A stretch of DNA of 64,000 nucleotides from CAVSUR01 sp963846005 (GCA_963846005.1 CAWJUH010000003.1:930001-994000); one strand, 5' to 3'; positions 8,460 to 17,327 are shown, numbered from the stretch's first letter. Numbers and translations are program-made. The notes: generated by a model not told the origin, from the sequence alone.

Positions 8460-9920
8460 GTGGCCGGCCAGACTGCGACGGGACTCAATCGTCGGGCTGA
8501 CCGGGTCGTCGCGCGGCTGGCCGCGCAGTCGCCCACCGCCTGGACGAGCGGCTATCTGCGCCAGGCTGCCGCCGCCGACGGCATCTGCGCGCTGGCCGCG
8601 GGGCTGCTGGCGTACCAGATCCGGTTCGATGGGCGGCACCCGCAGTTGTACGTGCTGCTGACCGCGGCGCTGCCGCTGTGCTGGGTGCTGGTCGTCTCGC
8701 TGGCCGGCGGCTACGACTCCCGGTTCATCGGGGTCGGGTCCGACGAGTTCCGCCGGGTGCTCAACGCCGGGATCTTCCTGACCGCGTGCGTGGCCATCTT
8801 GTCCTATGCCACCAAGACCGACATCGCGCGCGGCTACGTGGTCGTCGCGCTGCCGCTGGCTACCCTGGCCGACCTGCTGGCCCGGCTGGCCCTGCGCAAG
8901 CGGCTGCACCGGCTGCGCTCGCTCGGCAGCTGCATGCGCAAGGTCGTCATCGTCGGCCATGCCACGGTCATCGCCGACCTGGCCGCGGTGCTGCGCCGCG
9001 CGACCTACCACGGCCTGTCCGTGGTCGCGGCCTGCGCGGTCGGCCCGGACTGGCCGGCCGAGATCGCCGGCGTGCCGGTGACCGGCGGCCTGGACGGCGT
9101 GCCGGAGGTGGTGCAGCGCTTCGACGCCGACACGGTCGCGGTGCTGGCCTGCCCGGAGATGAGCGGGGTGCGGCTGCGCGAGCTGGCCTGGACGCTGGAG
9201 AAGACCGGCACCGACCTGTGCGTGGCGCCCGCGCTGCTCGACGTGGCCGGGCCGCGCACCACGATCAGGCCGGTGGCCGGCCTGCCGCTGCTGCACCTGG
9301 ACCATCCCGAGTTCACCGGGGCCAGGCGGGCGCTGAAGACCGGCTTCGACAAGGTGTGCTCGCTGTCGGCGCTGCTGCTGGCCCTGCCGCTGCTGATCAC
9401 CATCTCGGTCATCATCAAGCTCGCCGACGGCGGTCCCGCGCTGTTCCGGCAGACCCGGGTGGGCCAGGACGGCCGGGCGTTCACCGTGTTCAAGTTCCGC
9501 ACCATGGTCACCGACGCCGAGCAGCAGCTGGCCCGGCTGGCCGCCAGCAACGAGCACGACGGCCTGCTGTTCAAGATGCGCAAGGATCCCCGGGTCACCC
9601 GGGTCGGCGGCTGGCTGCGCCGCTACTCGCTGGACGAGCTGCCGCAGCTGCTGAACGTGCTGGTCGGCGACATGTCGCTGGTCGGCCCGCGGCCCGCGCT
9701 GCCCGACGAGGCGGCCATGTACGGCGACCACGTCCGGCGCCGGCTCGCGGTCAAGCCCGGCATCACCGGCCTGTGGCAGGTCAACGGCCGGTCCGACCTG
9801 TCCTGGGACGAGGGCGTGCGGCTGGACCTGAGATACGTGGAGAACTGGTCGTTCGTGCTGGACCTGCAGATCCTGTGGAAGACCATCTCGGCGGTCATGC
9901 GCGCTTCCGGCGCCTATTAG
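8460..9920 (+). CDS. Exopolysaccharide polyprenyl-phosphate sugar-1-phosphate transferase (WbaP/WcaJ type)
   Basis: Priming enzyme that moves a sugar 1-phosphate from a nucleotide sugar to undecaprenyl phosphate at the inner membrane face. The N-terminal third has four hydrophobic segments, the middle is a soluble nucleotide-binding-like domain (VVIVGHATVIADLA, SVVAACAVG), then comes a membrane hairpin and the C-terminal bacterial sugar transferase domain with FKFRTMVTDAEQ, DELPQLLNVLVGDMSLVGPRP and KPGITGLWQVNGRSDLSW. The GTG at 8460 is preferred because GGAAGGG (8447-8453) is 6 nt upstream; it gives 486 aa, normal for the family, while the longer frame from 8352 adds an unconserved tail. 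It heads the operon with cysQ-cysD-cysN, an unusual partnership. Confidence 0.92.
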   Translation: MAGQTATGLNRRADRVVARLAAQSPTAWTSGYLRQAAAADGICALAAGLLAYQIRFDGRHPQLYVLLTAALPLCWVLVVSLAGGYDSRFIGVGSDEFRRVLNAGIFLTACVAILSYATKTDIARGYVVVALPLATLADLLARLALRKRLHRLRSLGSCMRKVVIVGHATVIADLAAVLRRATYHGLSVVAACAVGPDWPAEIAGVPVTGGLDGVPEVVQRFDADTVAVLACPEMSGVRLRELAWTLEKTGTDLCVAPALLDVAGPRTTIRPVAGLPLLHLDHPEFTGARRALKTGFDKVCSLSALLLALPLLITISVIIKLADGGPALFRQTRVGQDGRAFTVFKFRTMVTDAEQQLARLAASNEHDGLLFKMRKDPRVTRVGGWLRRYSLDELPQLLNVLVGDMSLVGPRPALPDEAAMYGDHVRRRLAVKPGITGLWQVNGRSDLSWDEGVRLDLRYVENWSFVLDLQILWKTISAVMRASGAY

Positions 9921-9963
9921 CCTGTGACGGCTGGCCGGAACCGATAGCTGGGAGAGCACTGCC

Positions 9964-10782
9964 TTGGGTGACGCTGCGGTGGGTAACACGGTGTCTGTGT
10001 CCGACGACGACCTGCTGGCCCGCGACCTCGCGGCGGCGGCCGGGCAGCGGCTGGTGGCGCTGCGCCAGGCCCGCGGTGACGGCGACGCGGCCAGCCTGCG
10101 GCGCGACGGCGACCGCCAGTCGCACGAGTTCCTGGCCGCCCAGCTGGCCGCCCGGCGGCCCGGAGATGCCGTGCTGTCCGAGGAAGGCCGCGACGACCAG
10201 GCCCGGCTGTCGGCCCGCCGGGTGTGGATCGTCGACCCGCTGGACGGCACCCGCGAGTTCGGCGAGCCGGGCCGGACCGACTGGGCCGTGCACGTCGCGC
10301 TCTGGGAGCAGGGCGAGCTCACCGCCGGCGCCGTGGCGCTTCCGGCCCAGGGCAAGACCCTGTCGACCGCCGGATTCCGCAGCGGGGAGCTGACGCCGCC
10401 CGCAGCGGTCCCGGCCGGCAATGGCGCCGGGCCGCGGCTGCGGCTGCTGGTCAGCCGGTCCCGGCCGCCGTCGGTCGCGGTCGCGCTGGCCGAGCTGCTC
10501 GGGGCCGACCTGGTCCCGCTGGGCTCGGCCGGGGCGAAGGCCGCCGCGGTCATCACCGGCGAGGCCGACGCCTACGTGCACAGCGGCGGCCAGTACGAAT
10601 GGGACTCGGCCGCCCCGGTCGCGGTCGCGATGGCTGCCGGGCTGCACTGTTCCCGGATCGACGGCTCTACACTTGCCTACAATCAGGCGGACACGCTGCT
10701 GCCGGATATCCTTATTTGTCCGACCGACATGGCAGGAAAGCTGCTCGGCGCGATCAGCGCCGTGCAGCAGCGCCAGGGCTGA
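9964..10782 (+). CDS. cysQ: 3'(2'),5'-bisphosphate nucleotidase (CysQ-like)
   Basis: Inositol-monophosphatase-fold enzyme predicted to hydrolyse PAP, the by-product of sulfotransferases and of PAPS reduction, to AMP. Metal-binding motifs are visible: SEEGRDD (residues ~71-77), VDPLDGTREF (~90-99) and EWDSAAP (~213-219). It has 272 aa. The TTG start at 9964 has GGAGAG at 9951-9956. It lies between the priming sugar transferase and cysD, a position that fits PAP clearance for the three sulfotransferases further along the locus. Related inositol phosphatases cannot be excluded from sequence alone, but context favours CysQ. Confidence 0.88.
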   Translation: MGDAAVGNTVSVSDDDLLARDLAAAAGQRLVALRQARGDGDAASLRRDGDRQSHEFLAAQLAARRPGDAVLSEEGRDDQARLSARRVWIVDPLDGTREFGEPGRTDWAVHVALWEQGELTAGAVALPAQGKTLSTAGFRSGELTPPAAVPAGNGAGPRLRLLVSRSRPPSVAVALAELLGADLVPLGSAGAKAAAVITGEADAYVHSGGQYEWDSAAPVAVAMAAGLHCSRIDGSTLAYNQADTLLPDILICPTDMAGKLLGAISAVQQRQG

Positions 10783-10783
10783 G

Positions 10784-10801
10784 GCCGCCGCCCGCGGCGG
10801 C
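10784..10801 (+). terminator. Hairpin between cysQ and cysD
   Basis: GCCGCCGC (10784-10791) and GCGGCGGC (10794-10801) pair in the 57-nt gap just after cysQ. It could attenuate transcription into cysDN or simply stabilise the upstream mRNA. Confidence 0.4.
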
Positions 10802-10839
10802 TCCAGCCGCTTAGACCTAGCCGATCAGGAGCCTCCCTG

Positions 10840-11760
10840 ATGCCCGTTGCCCGTTCCGATTACCTGCTGTCTCAGCTCGACGTGCTCGAATCCGAATCGA
10901 TCCACGTCATGCGGGAGGTGGCGGCCGAGTTCGAGCGTCCGGTGCTGCTGTTCTCCGGCGGCAAGGACTCGATCGTCATGCTGGCGCTGGCGGTGCGCGC
11001 CTTCGCCCCGGCCCGGATCCCGTTCCCCATCATGCACGTCGACACCGGCCACAACTTCCGTGAGGTGCTGGACTACCGCGACCGCCGGGCCGCCGAGGTC
11101 GGCGCGCGGCTGATCGTCGCCTCGGTGCAGGAGAGCATCGACGCGGGCAAGGTGACCGAGGAGACCGGCCGGTGGGCCAGCCGCAACCGGCTGCAGACCA
11201 CCACGCTGCTCGACGCCATCGCCGACAACAAGTTCGACGCGGTGTTCGGCGGCGCCCGGCGGGACGAAGAGAAGGCCAGGGCCAAGGAGCGGGTGTTCTC
11301 GTTCCGGGATGAGTTCGGCCAGTGGGATCCCAAGAACCAGCGGCCGGAGTTGTGGAATCTCTACAACACCCGGATCAACCGGGGCGAGCACATCAGGGTG
11401 TTCCCGCTGTCGAACTGGACCGAGCTGGATGTCTGGCACTACATCGAGCGCGAGGAGCTGGAGATTCCCCCCATCTACTACGCGCACAAGCGCATCGTGT
11501 TCGAGCGCGACGGCATCCTGCTGGCCGACAACGAGTTCCTGACCCGGGGCGAGGACGAGCCGGCGTTCGAGACCTCGGTGCGCTACCGCACGGTCGGCGA
11601 CATGACCTGCACCGGGGCGGTGGCGTCGACGGCGACCACCATCGCGCAGGTGATCGACGAGATCGCGGTGACCAGGATCACCGAGCGCGGCCAGACCCGG
11701 GCCGACGACCGGGCCAGCGAGGCCGCCATGGAGGACCGCAAGCGAGAGGGCTACTTCTGA
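10840..11760 (+). CDS. cysD: Sulfate adenylyltransferase subunit 2
   Basis: Catalytic ATP sulfurylase subunit that makes adenosine 5'-phosphosulfate (APS) from ATP and sulfate, driven by CysN. The PP-loop SGGKDSIVM is at residues ~39-47, followed by family blocks HVDTGHNFREV, FGGARRDEEKARAKER, PLSNWTELDVWHYI and the C-terminal RKREGYF. Length 306 aa is normal. AGGAG stands 8 nt before the ATG. The stop overlaps the cysN start by 1 nt (TGATG), which implies translational coupling. Confidence 0.97.
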   Translation: MPVARSDYLLSQLDVLESESIHVMREVAAEFERPVLLFSGGKDSIVMLALAVRAFAPARIPFPIMHVDTGHNFREVLDYRDRRAAEVGARLIVASVQESIDAGKVTEETGRWASRNRLQTTTLLDAIADNKFDAVFGGARRDEEKARAKERVFSFRDEFGQWDPKNQRPELWNLYNTRINRGEHIRVFPLSNWTELDVWHYIEREELEIPPIYYAHKRIVFERDGILLADNEFLTRGEDEPAFETSVRYRTVGDMTCTGAVASTATTIAQVIDEIAVTRITERGQTRADDRASEAAMEDRKREGYF

Positions 11761-13076
11761 TGACCGCGGACACGACCGGTACCGGGGCCGCTCCCGCGGA
11801 CGCCGAGCGGCACACCGACATCCTGCGGCTGGCCACGGCCGGCTCGGTCGACGACGGCAAGAGCACGCTCATCGGGCGGCTGCTGTACGACTCCAAATCC
11901 ATCTTCGAGGACCAGCTGGCGTCGGTGGAGCGCACCAGCAAGGAGCGCGGCGAGGAGTACACCAACCTCGCGCTGCTGACCGACGGGCTGCGGGCCGAGC
12001 GGGAGCAGGGCATCACGATCGACGTGGCCTACCGCTACTTCGCCACGCCGCGGCGCAAGTTCATCATCGCCGACACTCCCGGGCACATTCAGTACACCCG
12101 CAACATGGTGACCGGCGCGTCCACCGCGGACCTGGCCGTGGTGCTGGTCGACGCCAGGAACGGGCTGACCGAGCAGAGCCGGCGGCACGCCTTCCTCACC
12201 ACGCTGCTGCGGGTGCCGCACCTGGTCTTCGCGGTCAACAAGATGGACCTGGTCAATTACGACCGCGGCGTGTTCGAGCAGATCATGGAGGAGTTCACCA
12301 ACTTCGCCGCCAAGCTGGACATCGGCGACCTGACCTTCATCCCGATGTCCGCGCTGCACGGCGACAACGTGGTGTCCCGCTCGGCCAACATGCCCTGGTA
12401 CGACGGCCCGTCGCTGCTGCATCACCTCGAGCACGTGCACATCGCATCGGACCGCAACCTGATCGACGTCCGGTTCCCGGTGCAGTACGTCATCCGGCCG
12501 CACCAGGCCACCGACCCGTCGCTGCACGACTACCGGGGATACGCCGGCCAGGTGGCCGGGGGCGTGCTCAAACCAGGCGATGAGGTCATGCACCTGCCGT
12601 CGGGCCTGACCACCACGATCGCGCGGATCGACGGCCCGGACGGCCCGGTGGACGAGGCGTTCCCGCCCATGTCGGTGACCCTGCTGCTGGCGGACGACCT
12701 GGACATCTCCCGCGGGGACATGATCTGCCGGCCGCACAACCAGCCGCAGGTCACCCAGGACATCGAGGCCATGGTCTGCTGGATGAGCGAGGCCCGGCCG
12801 CTGACGCAGGGCAGCAGGCTGGTGGTCAAGCAGACCAGCCGCACGGCCAAGGCCATCGTCCGCGACCTGCAGTACCGGCTCGACGTCAACACCCTGCACC
12901 GGGACGAGGCGGCCAGGCAGCTCATCCTGAACGAGATCGGCCGGGTGACGCTGCGGCTGACCCAGCCGATGTTCTGCGACCCCTACCAGCGCAACCGCAC
13001 CACCGGCGGGCTCATCATCATCGACGAGCCGACCAACACCACGGTCGGGGCCGGCATCATCACCGACGCCGGGTAG
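11760..13076 (+). CDS. cysN: Sulfate adenylyltransferase subunit 1 (GTPase)
   Basis: EF-Tu-like GTPase subunit that couples GTP hydrolysis to APS synthesis by CysD. G1 loop GSVDDGKSTLIGR (residues ~28-40), the switch segment GITIDVAYRYF, G3 DTPGH (~105) and G4 NKMD (~160) are intact, followed by the beta-barrel domains and the family-typical end GGLIIIDE. At 438 aa it ends without the CysC (APS kinase) domain found in bifunctional CysNC proteins. No separate cysC or PAPS/APS reductase is present in the window, so PAPS made from this APS requires a kinase encoded elsewhere. Confidence 0.97.
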   Translation: MTADTTGTGAAPADAERHTDILRLATAGSVDDGKSTLIGRLLYDSKSIFEDQLASVERTSKERGEEYTNLALLTDGLRAEREQGITIDVAYRYFATPRRKFIIADTPGHIQYTRNMVTGASTADLAVVLVDARNGLTEQSRRHAFLTTLLRVPHLVFAVNKMDLVNYDRGVFEQIMEEFTNFAAKLDIGDLTFIPMSALHGDNVVSRSANMPWYDGPSLLHHLEHVHIASDRNLIDVRFPVQYVIRPHQATDPSLHDYRGYAGQVAGGVLKPGDEVMHLPSGLTTTIARIDGPDGPVDEAFPPMSVTLLLADDLDISRGDMICRPHNQPQVTQDIEAMVCWMSEARPLTQGSRLVVKQTSRTAKAIVRDLQYRLDVNTLHRDEAARQLILNEIGRVTLRLTQPMFCDPYQRNRTTGGLIIIDEPTNTTVGAGIITDAG

Positions 13077-13095
13077 CCCGGAGAATCACGAAGAA

Positions 13096-13124
13096 GGCGG
13101 CCGGAGGGATTCCCTCCGGCCGCC
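13096..13124. terminator. Strong bidirectional terminator between cysN and the GH26-like gene
   Basis: GGCGGCCGGAGGG (13096-13108) pairs perfectly with CCCTCCGGCCGCC (13112-13124) around ATT. It lies between the convergent ends of cysN (+, 13076) and the minus-strand gene ending at 13142, so it can serve both. Confidence 0.85.
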
Positions 13125-13141
13125 CTCTTGCGCGCGTGCGG

Positions 13142-14551
13142 TCAGCCGACGCTCAGCGTCCGCTCGGCGACGGTGCTGCCGTGCGCGTTGCTGGCTACCA
13201 CGAGGACCTTGTAGGCCCCGGTGCCCGGCGCCGTGCCGGAGACGCTGACCGAGCCGGCGTTGGCCCGCGGTCGGCCGAACGTCCTGATCACGGTGCCGCC
13301 GCGGCGGATCAGGCAGACCGTCACGTTGGCCCAGTGGCCGAGCCGCAGCGAGACGGCGAACCGGGCGCCGGCCGCGACCCGGCCCGGGACCGCCAGCCCG
13401 GACACCGCCGGTGCGCTGCCCGAGGACACCGAGTGGGACTTCGTGGCCGGCGCGGGTGCCTTCTTTGCGGCCGGGGCAGGCGCCTTCTTCGCGGCAGGCG
13501 CCGGGGCGCCTGCGCCGTTGGCCGACGCGGTCACGTAGCCGCGCCAGGCGGCGATCGACGACGAGTCGTTCATCGTGAACGGCGGCTGGACCGCCGAGGA
13601 GTCGAACAGCGTGCCGAACTTGGCCCCGCTCTGCATCAGCCAGCTGCCCACCTGCGCCAGCCACTGAGCGCGCCCCGCGGAGGTGTACATGCCGAACTCG
13701 GCGAAGCCGAACGACAGGCCTGCCGCCTTGGCCGCGGCGGCCGCCGGCGCCATGAACTGCGACGGGGGCAGCGCCTTGCTGCCGAGCGCGGGGTAGGCGT
13801 CCCAGCCGATCGTGGAGATGATGTTCCCGGCCGGCAGGTAGTCCTTCCAATTGCGGTGCGAGTACTTCGACACGTCATAGGCCATGAGAATCAGCGTCGA
13901 ATGCAGCTGCGGGTTATTTACCCGGTTGGCCAGCGTGACGATATGCGCCCACGCCGCCCGGTATGCCGCCGCGGTAAATTCGCCGCGCGCGATGTTGTCC
14001 TCGGGCTCGTGGAAGTACGACCAGTAGATCGGGTAGGTGCGCGGCGCGGTCGCGAAGAAGTGGCTGAGCGCGCCGTCGTCGGCGCCCGACAGGATCTGGC
14101 CCGGCGCGGCGTTGAAGCTGACCACCACCGCGGAGTGGTTGGCCCCGGCCATCCCGCCGGTCCAGGCGCTGGCGCTCGGCAGGCCCGGGTAGAAGACCCG
14201 GACGACGTCCATCCGGCCGAACTCAGAGGTGTTGCGGCTCAGCTGCGAGGCGTTGGACACCGAGGACCCCAGCAGCGGGACGCTCGAGGTGGCCGTGGAC
14301 AGGTGCGCGCCCGCGTTATTGCGGCCCAGGTGGGAGGACAGGACGGCGCCCGCGGTGGCTACCGCGAGGCCGAGCGCGAGGGTCCAGGCCAGCTTGGAGG
14401 CAACGCCGCCGCGGCGCACCTCGGCGCGGGCGGGCGCGGCGCGGTGCGAGCTGCGGCCGGGAACAGGGGCGCCGGAATCGGGGGCGCCGACGGTGTGGCG
14501 GGGACTTCGGTGCTGATGGCGTGCGGAATGTCGGCTAGGCGACGATTGCAT
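13142..14551 (-). CDS. Membrane-anchored or secreted GH26-like glycoside hydrolase
   Basis: 469 aa. A basic N terminus (~50 aa) precedes one hydrophobic segment (~52-72; LAWTLALGLAVATAGAVL), so it is an uncleaved anchor or a long signal peptide. Residues ~105-350 form a TIM-barrel-like domain resembling GH26 beta-mannanase relatives: YWSYFHEPEDN (~173-183) supplies a probable acid/base Glu, and FGFAEFGMY (~281-289) a probable nucleophile Glu. An APAAKK/APAP linker (~354-378) leads to a C-terminal Ig-like beta domain. Start is supported by AGGAGAGGAG 9 nt upstream. A c-di-AMP riboswitch precedes it. Substrate is unknown; its place inside the polysaccharide locus suggests action on that polymer. 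Confidence 0.75.
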   Translation of the reverse strand: MQSSPSRHSARHQHRSPRHTVGAPDSGAPVPGRSSHRAAPARAEVRRGGVASKLAWTLALGLAVATAGAVLSSHLGRNNAGAHLSTATSSVPLLGSSVSNASQLSRNTSEFGRMDVVRVFYPGLPSASAWTGGMAGANHSAVVVSFNAAPGQILSGADDGALSHFFATAPRTYPIYWSYFHEPEDNIARGEFTAAAYRAAWAHIVTLANRVNNPQLHSTLILMAYDVSKYSHRNWKDYLPAGNIISTIGWDAYPALGSKALPPSQFMAPAAAAAKAAGLSFGFAEFGMYTSAGRAQWLAQVGSWLMQSGAKFGTLFDSSAVQPPFTMNDSSSIAAWRGYVTASANGAGAPAPAAKKAPAPAAKKAPAPATKSHSVSSGSAPAVSGLAVPGRVAAGARFAVSLRLGHWANVTVCLIRRGGTVIRTFGRPRANAGSVSVSGTAPGTGAYKVLVVASNAHGSTVAERTLSVG

Positions 14552-14571
14552 GCGAGCGAGCTCCTCTCCTC

Positions 14572-14705
14572 AGCGCCTGCCGGGTTAGCTGACGGGTTCG
14601 GGCCGGAGTAGCCCTACGGCTGCCGTGTGCGGACGGCCGCCGATTCACCCCGGGACTCAAAGTGGGTCCCCGGCTCCCTGTCCGTGTCAGGGATTAGGCG
14701 GTTTG
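14572..14705 (-). ncRNA. c-di-AMP riboswitch (ydaO-yuaA type)
   Basis: Read on the minus strand, this leader carries in order the conserved blocks of the actinobacterial ydaO-yuaA aptamer as I know them from rpf/cell-wall-hydrolase leaders: CCGCCTAATCC, GGGAGCCGGGGACCCA, GGGGTGAATCGG, GCCGTAGGGCTACTC, then GGCCCGAACCCGTCAG and CTAACCCGGCAGGC. GCCT at the 5' end can pair with AGGC at the 3' end to close P1. The aptamer ends a few nt before the AGGAGAGGAG ribosome-binding site of the GH26-like gene, so ligand-dependent sequestration of that site, or premature termination, could control expression. The sign of regulation is inferred from other members, most of which turn expression off when c-di-AMP binds. 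Confidence 0.9.
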
Positions 14706-14873
14706 CTGCCTGCCCTCTGCTGGCAGCTGCGGTCTGACTGAGAGGGACCTTAACGGAACGACCGGGCGATGCGGCGGAGAATCGCTAAATACGGCGAGTC
14801 GACCCCATTAAGAGGAATGGAGGCCGAAATAAAGCCTTGAGATGTTTTCAACTTCGATGCACTAATGTCCATA

Positions 14874-14964
14874 TCGGCGGACGGCGGACGGCGGACGGCG
14901 GACGGCGGACGGCGGACGGCAGACGGCGGACGGCGGACGGCAGACGGCAGACGGCAGACGGCGA
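14874..14964. repeat. Heptanucleotide tandem array, 13 units of ACGGCGG/ACGGCAG
   Basis: Thirteen contiguous 7-nt units. The first is TCGGCGG and the last ACGGCGA; ACGGCGG dominates, with ACGGCAG variants more frequent toward the right end. A 7-nt period cannot be a codon-based protein repeat, so all three frames read the same heptapeptide and the long open frames crossing it are artefacts. It lies between two minus-strand genes, downstream of the propeller gene and upstream of the GH26-like promoter region. Confidence 0.9.
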
Positions 14965-15023
14965 GGACCCAGGCCCCCTCGGCAGGGGACCGGGGCCCTC
15001 ATCGCGCGGCCGGGGCCGCCCGG

Positions 15024-17327
15024 CTACATGACCGGCAGCCGCCACTGCTCGGTCGTGGCGCTGCTGCAGGCGGCGATGTCCAGCGCCGCGCCGTTCGAGG
15101 CGGCCGTCTCGGCCAGGCACAGGCCGCCCGCCCCGCTGTTGCGCAGCTGGTACCCGGTGCCCCGGGTCCACACCTGAGTCGCGCTGGCGCTGCAGGTGTT
15201 GAGGGCGATCGGAGTCCCGCTCGCGGTGGCCTCGCCGGCCGTGTCCAGGCACAGGCCGTTGATCTTGATGTTGCCGTTGGGCTCGACCGTGGCGGCCATC
15301 CCGGACCCGCCGATGCAGGTGGCCGCCTGGCCCGCGGCGCCGGAGGTCTTGCTGTTGCCCGCTACCGAGACGCACAGCGGCTGGGTGCTGCTGGAGTTGG
15401 CGGTCGAGAAGACCGGCCCGGTCGGGGTGAGCGACGCGGGCGCCGGGGCCGATGGCAGCGGCCAGACCTGGTTCGCCCCGCCCGAGCAGGCGGCGATGTC
15501 CAGCTGGGTCCCGTTCGCGGTACTGGAACCCGGGTCGTCCAGGCACAGGCCGGACGCCTTGTTCACCAGCGTGTTGGCGCTGCCCTGCGTCCACAGCTGG
15601 GTCGGCGACGACCCGCAGGTGTTCACGTCCACCTTGGTGCCGGCCGTGGTGGCCTGCCCCGCGGTGTCCAGGCACAGCCCGTTGACCGTCACGTTTCCGC
15701 TGGCCTGCGCCGTCCAGTTCTGCTCGGGGGCGTTGGTGCAGGTCTCGAACTCGACCGGGGATCCCGGCGTGCCGCTGTTACCCGCGTCGTCGACGCACAT
15801 CGCGGCGGTGCCCGTCCCGCCGATGCCCTCGTTGTGGCCGCCGATGTTGCCCTGGCTGAACAGGCCGGAGGGGATGGAGCCGAAGGTCGGCGACGACGGC
15901 GCGGTCGAGGTCAGCGGGAACAGCGCGTTGAAGCTGTGGTAGACCCCGGCGTTGTAGGTGACGTTGTTGCCGATCAGCAGCCCGCCGTTGGAACCGGCGT
16001 ACTCGCCGGCCGGGAACGCGGTCAGCGACATCGTGCCCGCTCCTCGCTCGGACAGCGGCTCCCACCAGGGGATCGACAGGCCGGTATTCGCGTCCACCGC
16101 GTTCAGCCCCATCTGCAGGGTCGCGTTCGGCGCGCAGGCCACATTGTTGCCGCACTCGTTGTTCAGCCACCGGTTGTGGCCGCCGAGGTACACCACGCCG
16201 CCGGTCACCTGGACCGAGTACAGCGAGTCGCCGCCGGTGTAGTTGATCCAGGTCGGCGACACGTTCGTGCCGGTGGCCGCGGCCGGGAACCGGGCCGCGG
16301 CGTCGCAGACGCTGGCCGAGGAGGCGGGCGAGGACTCATAGCCGGTGTCGGCGATGACGAAGTACGAGCCGTCCGGGGAGAAGTCGATGCCGCGCACGTC
16401 GTCGTGCTCGGCCGAGCAGTTATTGGCCAGGATCGGCGCGGCCCAGTTGGCCAGCGTCGCCGTCGATCCGACTCCGCCGCCCGTCTGGATCAGCGCGACC
16501 CGGGGCCGGTACTGCCCGGCCACGTCCAGGAACGGCCCGGCGACGGCCAGCTCCTGGCCGTTGCCGGTGAGGGACATGGCCTCGACCTTCAGCGCCTGGC
16601 CGGAGACCGGCGGGTCGCTGAGCGGCATGCTGAACGAGGTGTCCACCGCGCCGGTGGCGGCGTTCACCCGGGCGAGGCCCTGCTCTTTGGTGCCGTCCAC
16701 GGTGGTGAACTGGCCGCCGAGGTACAGGGCGTTGCCGTTCAGGGCCATCGACTCGACGAAGTTGCTGACGCTGGCCTTGAAGCCGCTGACTACCGTGCCG
16801 TCGGTGGCCGAGTTGCCCGGAGTCACGTTGAGCTGCACCACGCCCTTGTGGCTGGCGCCGTTCACGGTGCTGAAGGCGCCGCCCACGTACACCGTGTTGC
16901 CGGGCCCGGCCGCCACGCTGTACACCGGCCCCTGGTCCAGCTGCGGGGCGAAGTCCGGATCGATGACGCCGGTGCCGAGCTGGTAGGCGAAGATGTCATC
17001 GCGGGTCACCGTGGTGCCCGCCGCGCAGTACCCGGACGAGGCCGGGCCCGGCTGGCATACCTGGGTGAAGGCGCCGGCCACGATCACCTCGCCGTTGACG
17101 ATCGCGGTGCTGTTCACGGCGGCGCTGCTGCAGCCACCGGAGCCGAACCAGGTATCGCACACCGACGTGACCGTCGTGCCGGCGGTCACGTTCGGCGTCC
17201 AGCTCACCGGGGCGGGCGAGACCACCCCGGACAGCGGCACGGCCGCGCCCGCCGGGGCCAGGCCCGCGGCGATGAGCACGGCGCTCAGCACCGGGGCGGC
17301 CAGCAACAGGGAAAACAGACGGCGCAT
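15024..17327 (-). CDS. Secreted beta-propeller protein with C-terminal ricin-type lectin domains
   Basis: 767 aa. A signal peptide (MRRLFSLLLAAPVLSAVL... cleaved near residue 28) is followed by a propeller region (~50-480) with delta-60/DUF5122-like repeats such as YVGGAFSTVNG and YLGGQFTTVDG, and then two tandem ricin B-type lectin domains (~505-640 and ~640-767) with QNW, QLW and QVW signatures and repeated GLCLDTAG elements. It is likely an extracellular carbohydrate-binding protein. The second of two nearby ATGs (17327) is chosen because AAGG is 7 nt upstream; 17333 is the alternative. The frameshifted gene at 18960-20266 is its paralog (compare WINYTGGDSLYS and YLGGHNRW). It follows the GT4 gene, probably in one transcript. 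Confidence 0.85.
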   Translation of the reverse strand: MRRLFSLLLAAPVLSAVLIAAGLAPAGAAVPLSGVVSPAPVSWTPNVTAGTTVTSVCDTWFGSGGCSSAAVNSTAIVNGEVIVAGAFTQVCQPGPASSGYCAAGTTVTRDDIFAYQLGTGVIDPDFAPQLDQGPVYSVAAGPGNTVYVGGAFSTVNGASHKGVVQLNVTPGNSATDGTVVSGFKASVSNFVESMALNGNALYLGGQFTTVDGTKEQGLARVNAATGAVDTSFSMPLSDPPVSGQALKVEAMSLTGNGQELAVAGPFLDVAGQYRPRVALIQTGGGVGSTATLANWAAPILANNCSAEHDDVRGIDFSPDGSYFVIADTGYESSPASSASVCDAAARFPAAATGTNVSPTWINYTGGDSLYSVQVTGGVVYLGGHNRWLNNECGNNVACAPNATLQMGLNAVDANTGLSIPWWEPLSERGAGTMSLTAFPAGEYAGSNGGLLIGNNVTYNAGVYHSFNALFPLTSTAPSSPTFGSIPSGLFSQGNIGGHNEGIGGTGTAAMCVDDAGNSGTPGSPVEFETCTNAPEQNWTAQASGNVTVNGLCLDTAGQATTAGTKVDVNTCGSSPTQLWTQGSANTLVNKASGLCLDDPGSSTANGTQLDIAACSGGANQVWPLPSAPAPASLTPTGPVFSTANSSSTQPLCVSVAGNSKTSGAAGQAATCIGGSGMAATVEPNGNIKINGLCLDTAGEATASGTPIALNTCSASATQVWTRGTGYQLRNSGAGGLCLAETAASNGAALDIAACSSATTEQWRLPVM

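Larger units (their letters stand above)
14552..15023. other. Intergenic region between the GH26-like and first beta-propeller genes
   Basis: These 472 nt hold the riboswitch (14572-14705), an AT-richer patch at about 14785-14870 that should carry the promoter of the GH26-like gene, and the heptanucleotide array (14874-14964). The remaining bases (14965-15023) are C/G runs able to fold and may terminate the propeller transcript. No gene is seen. Confidence 0.6.
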
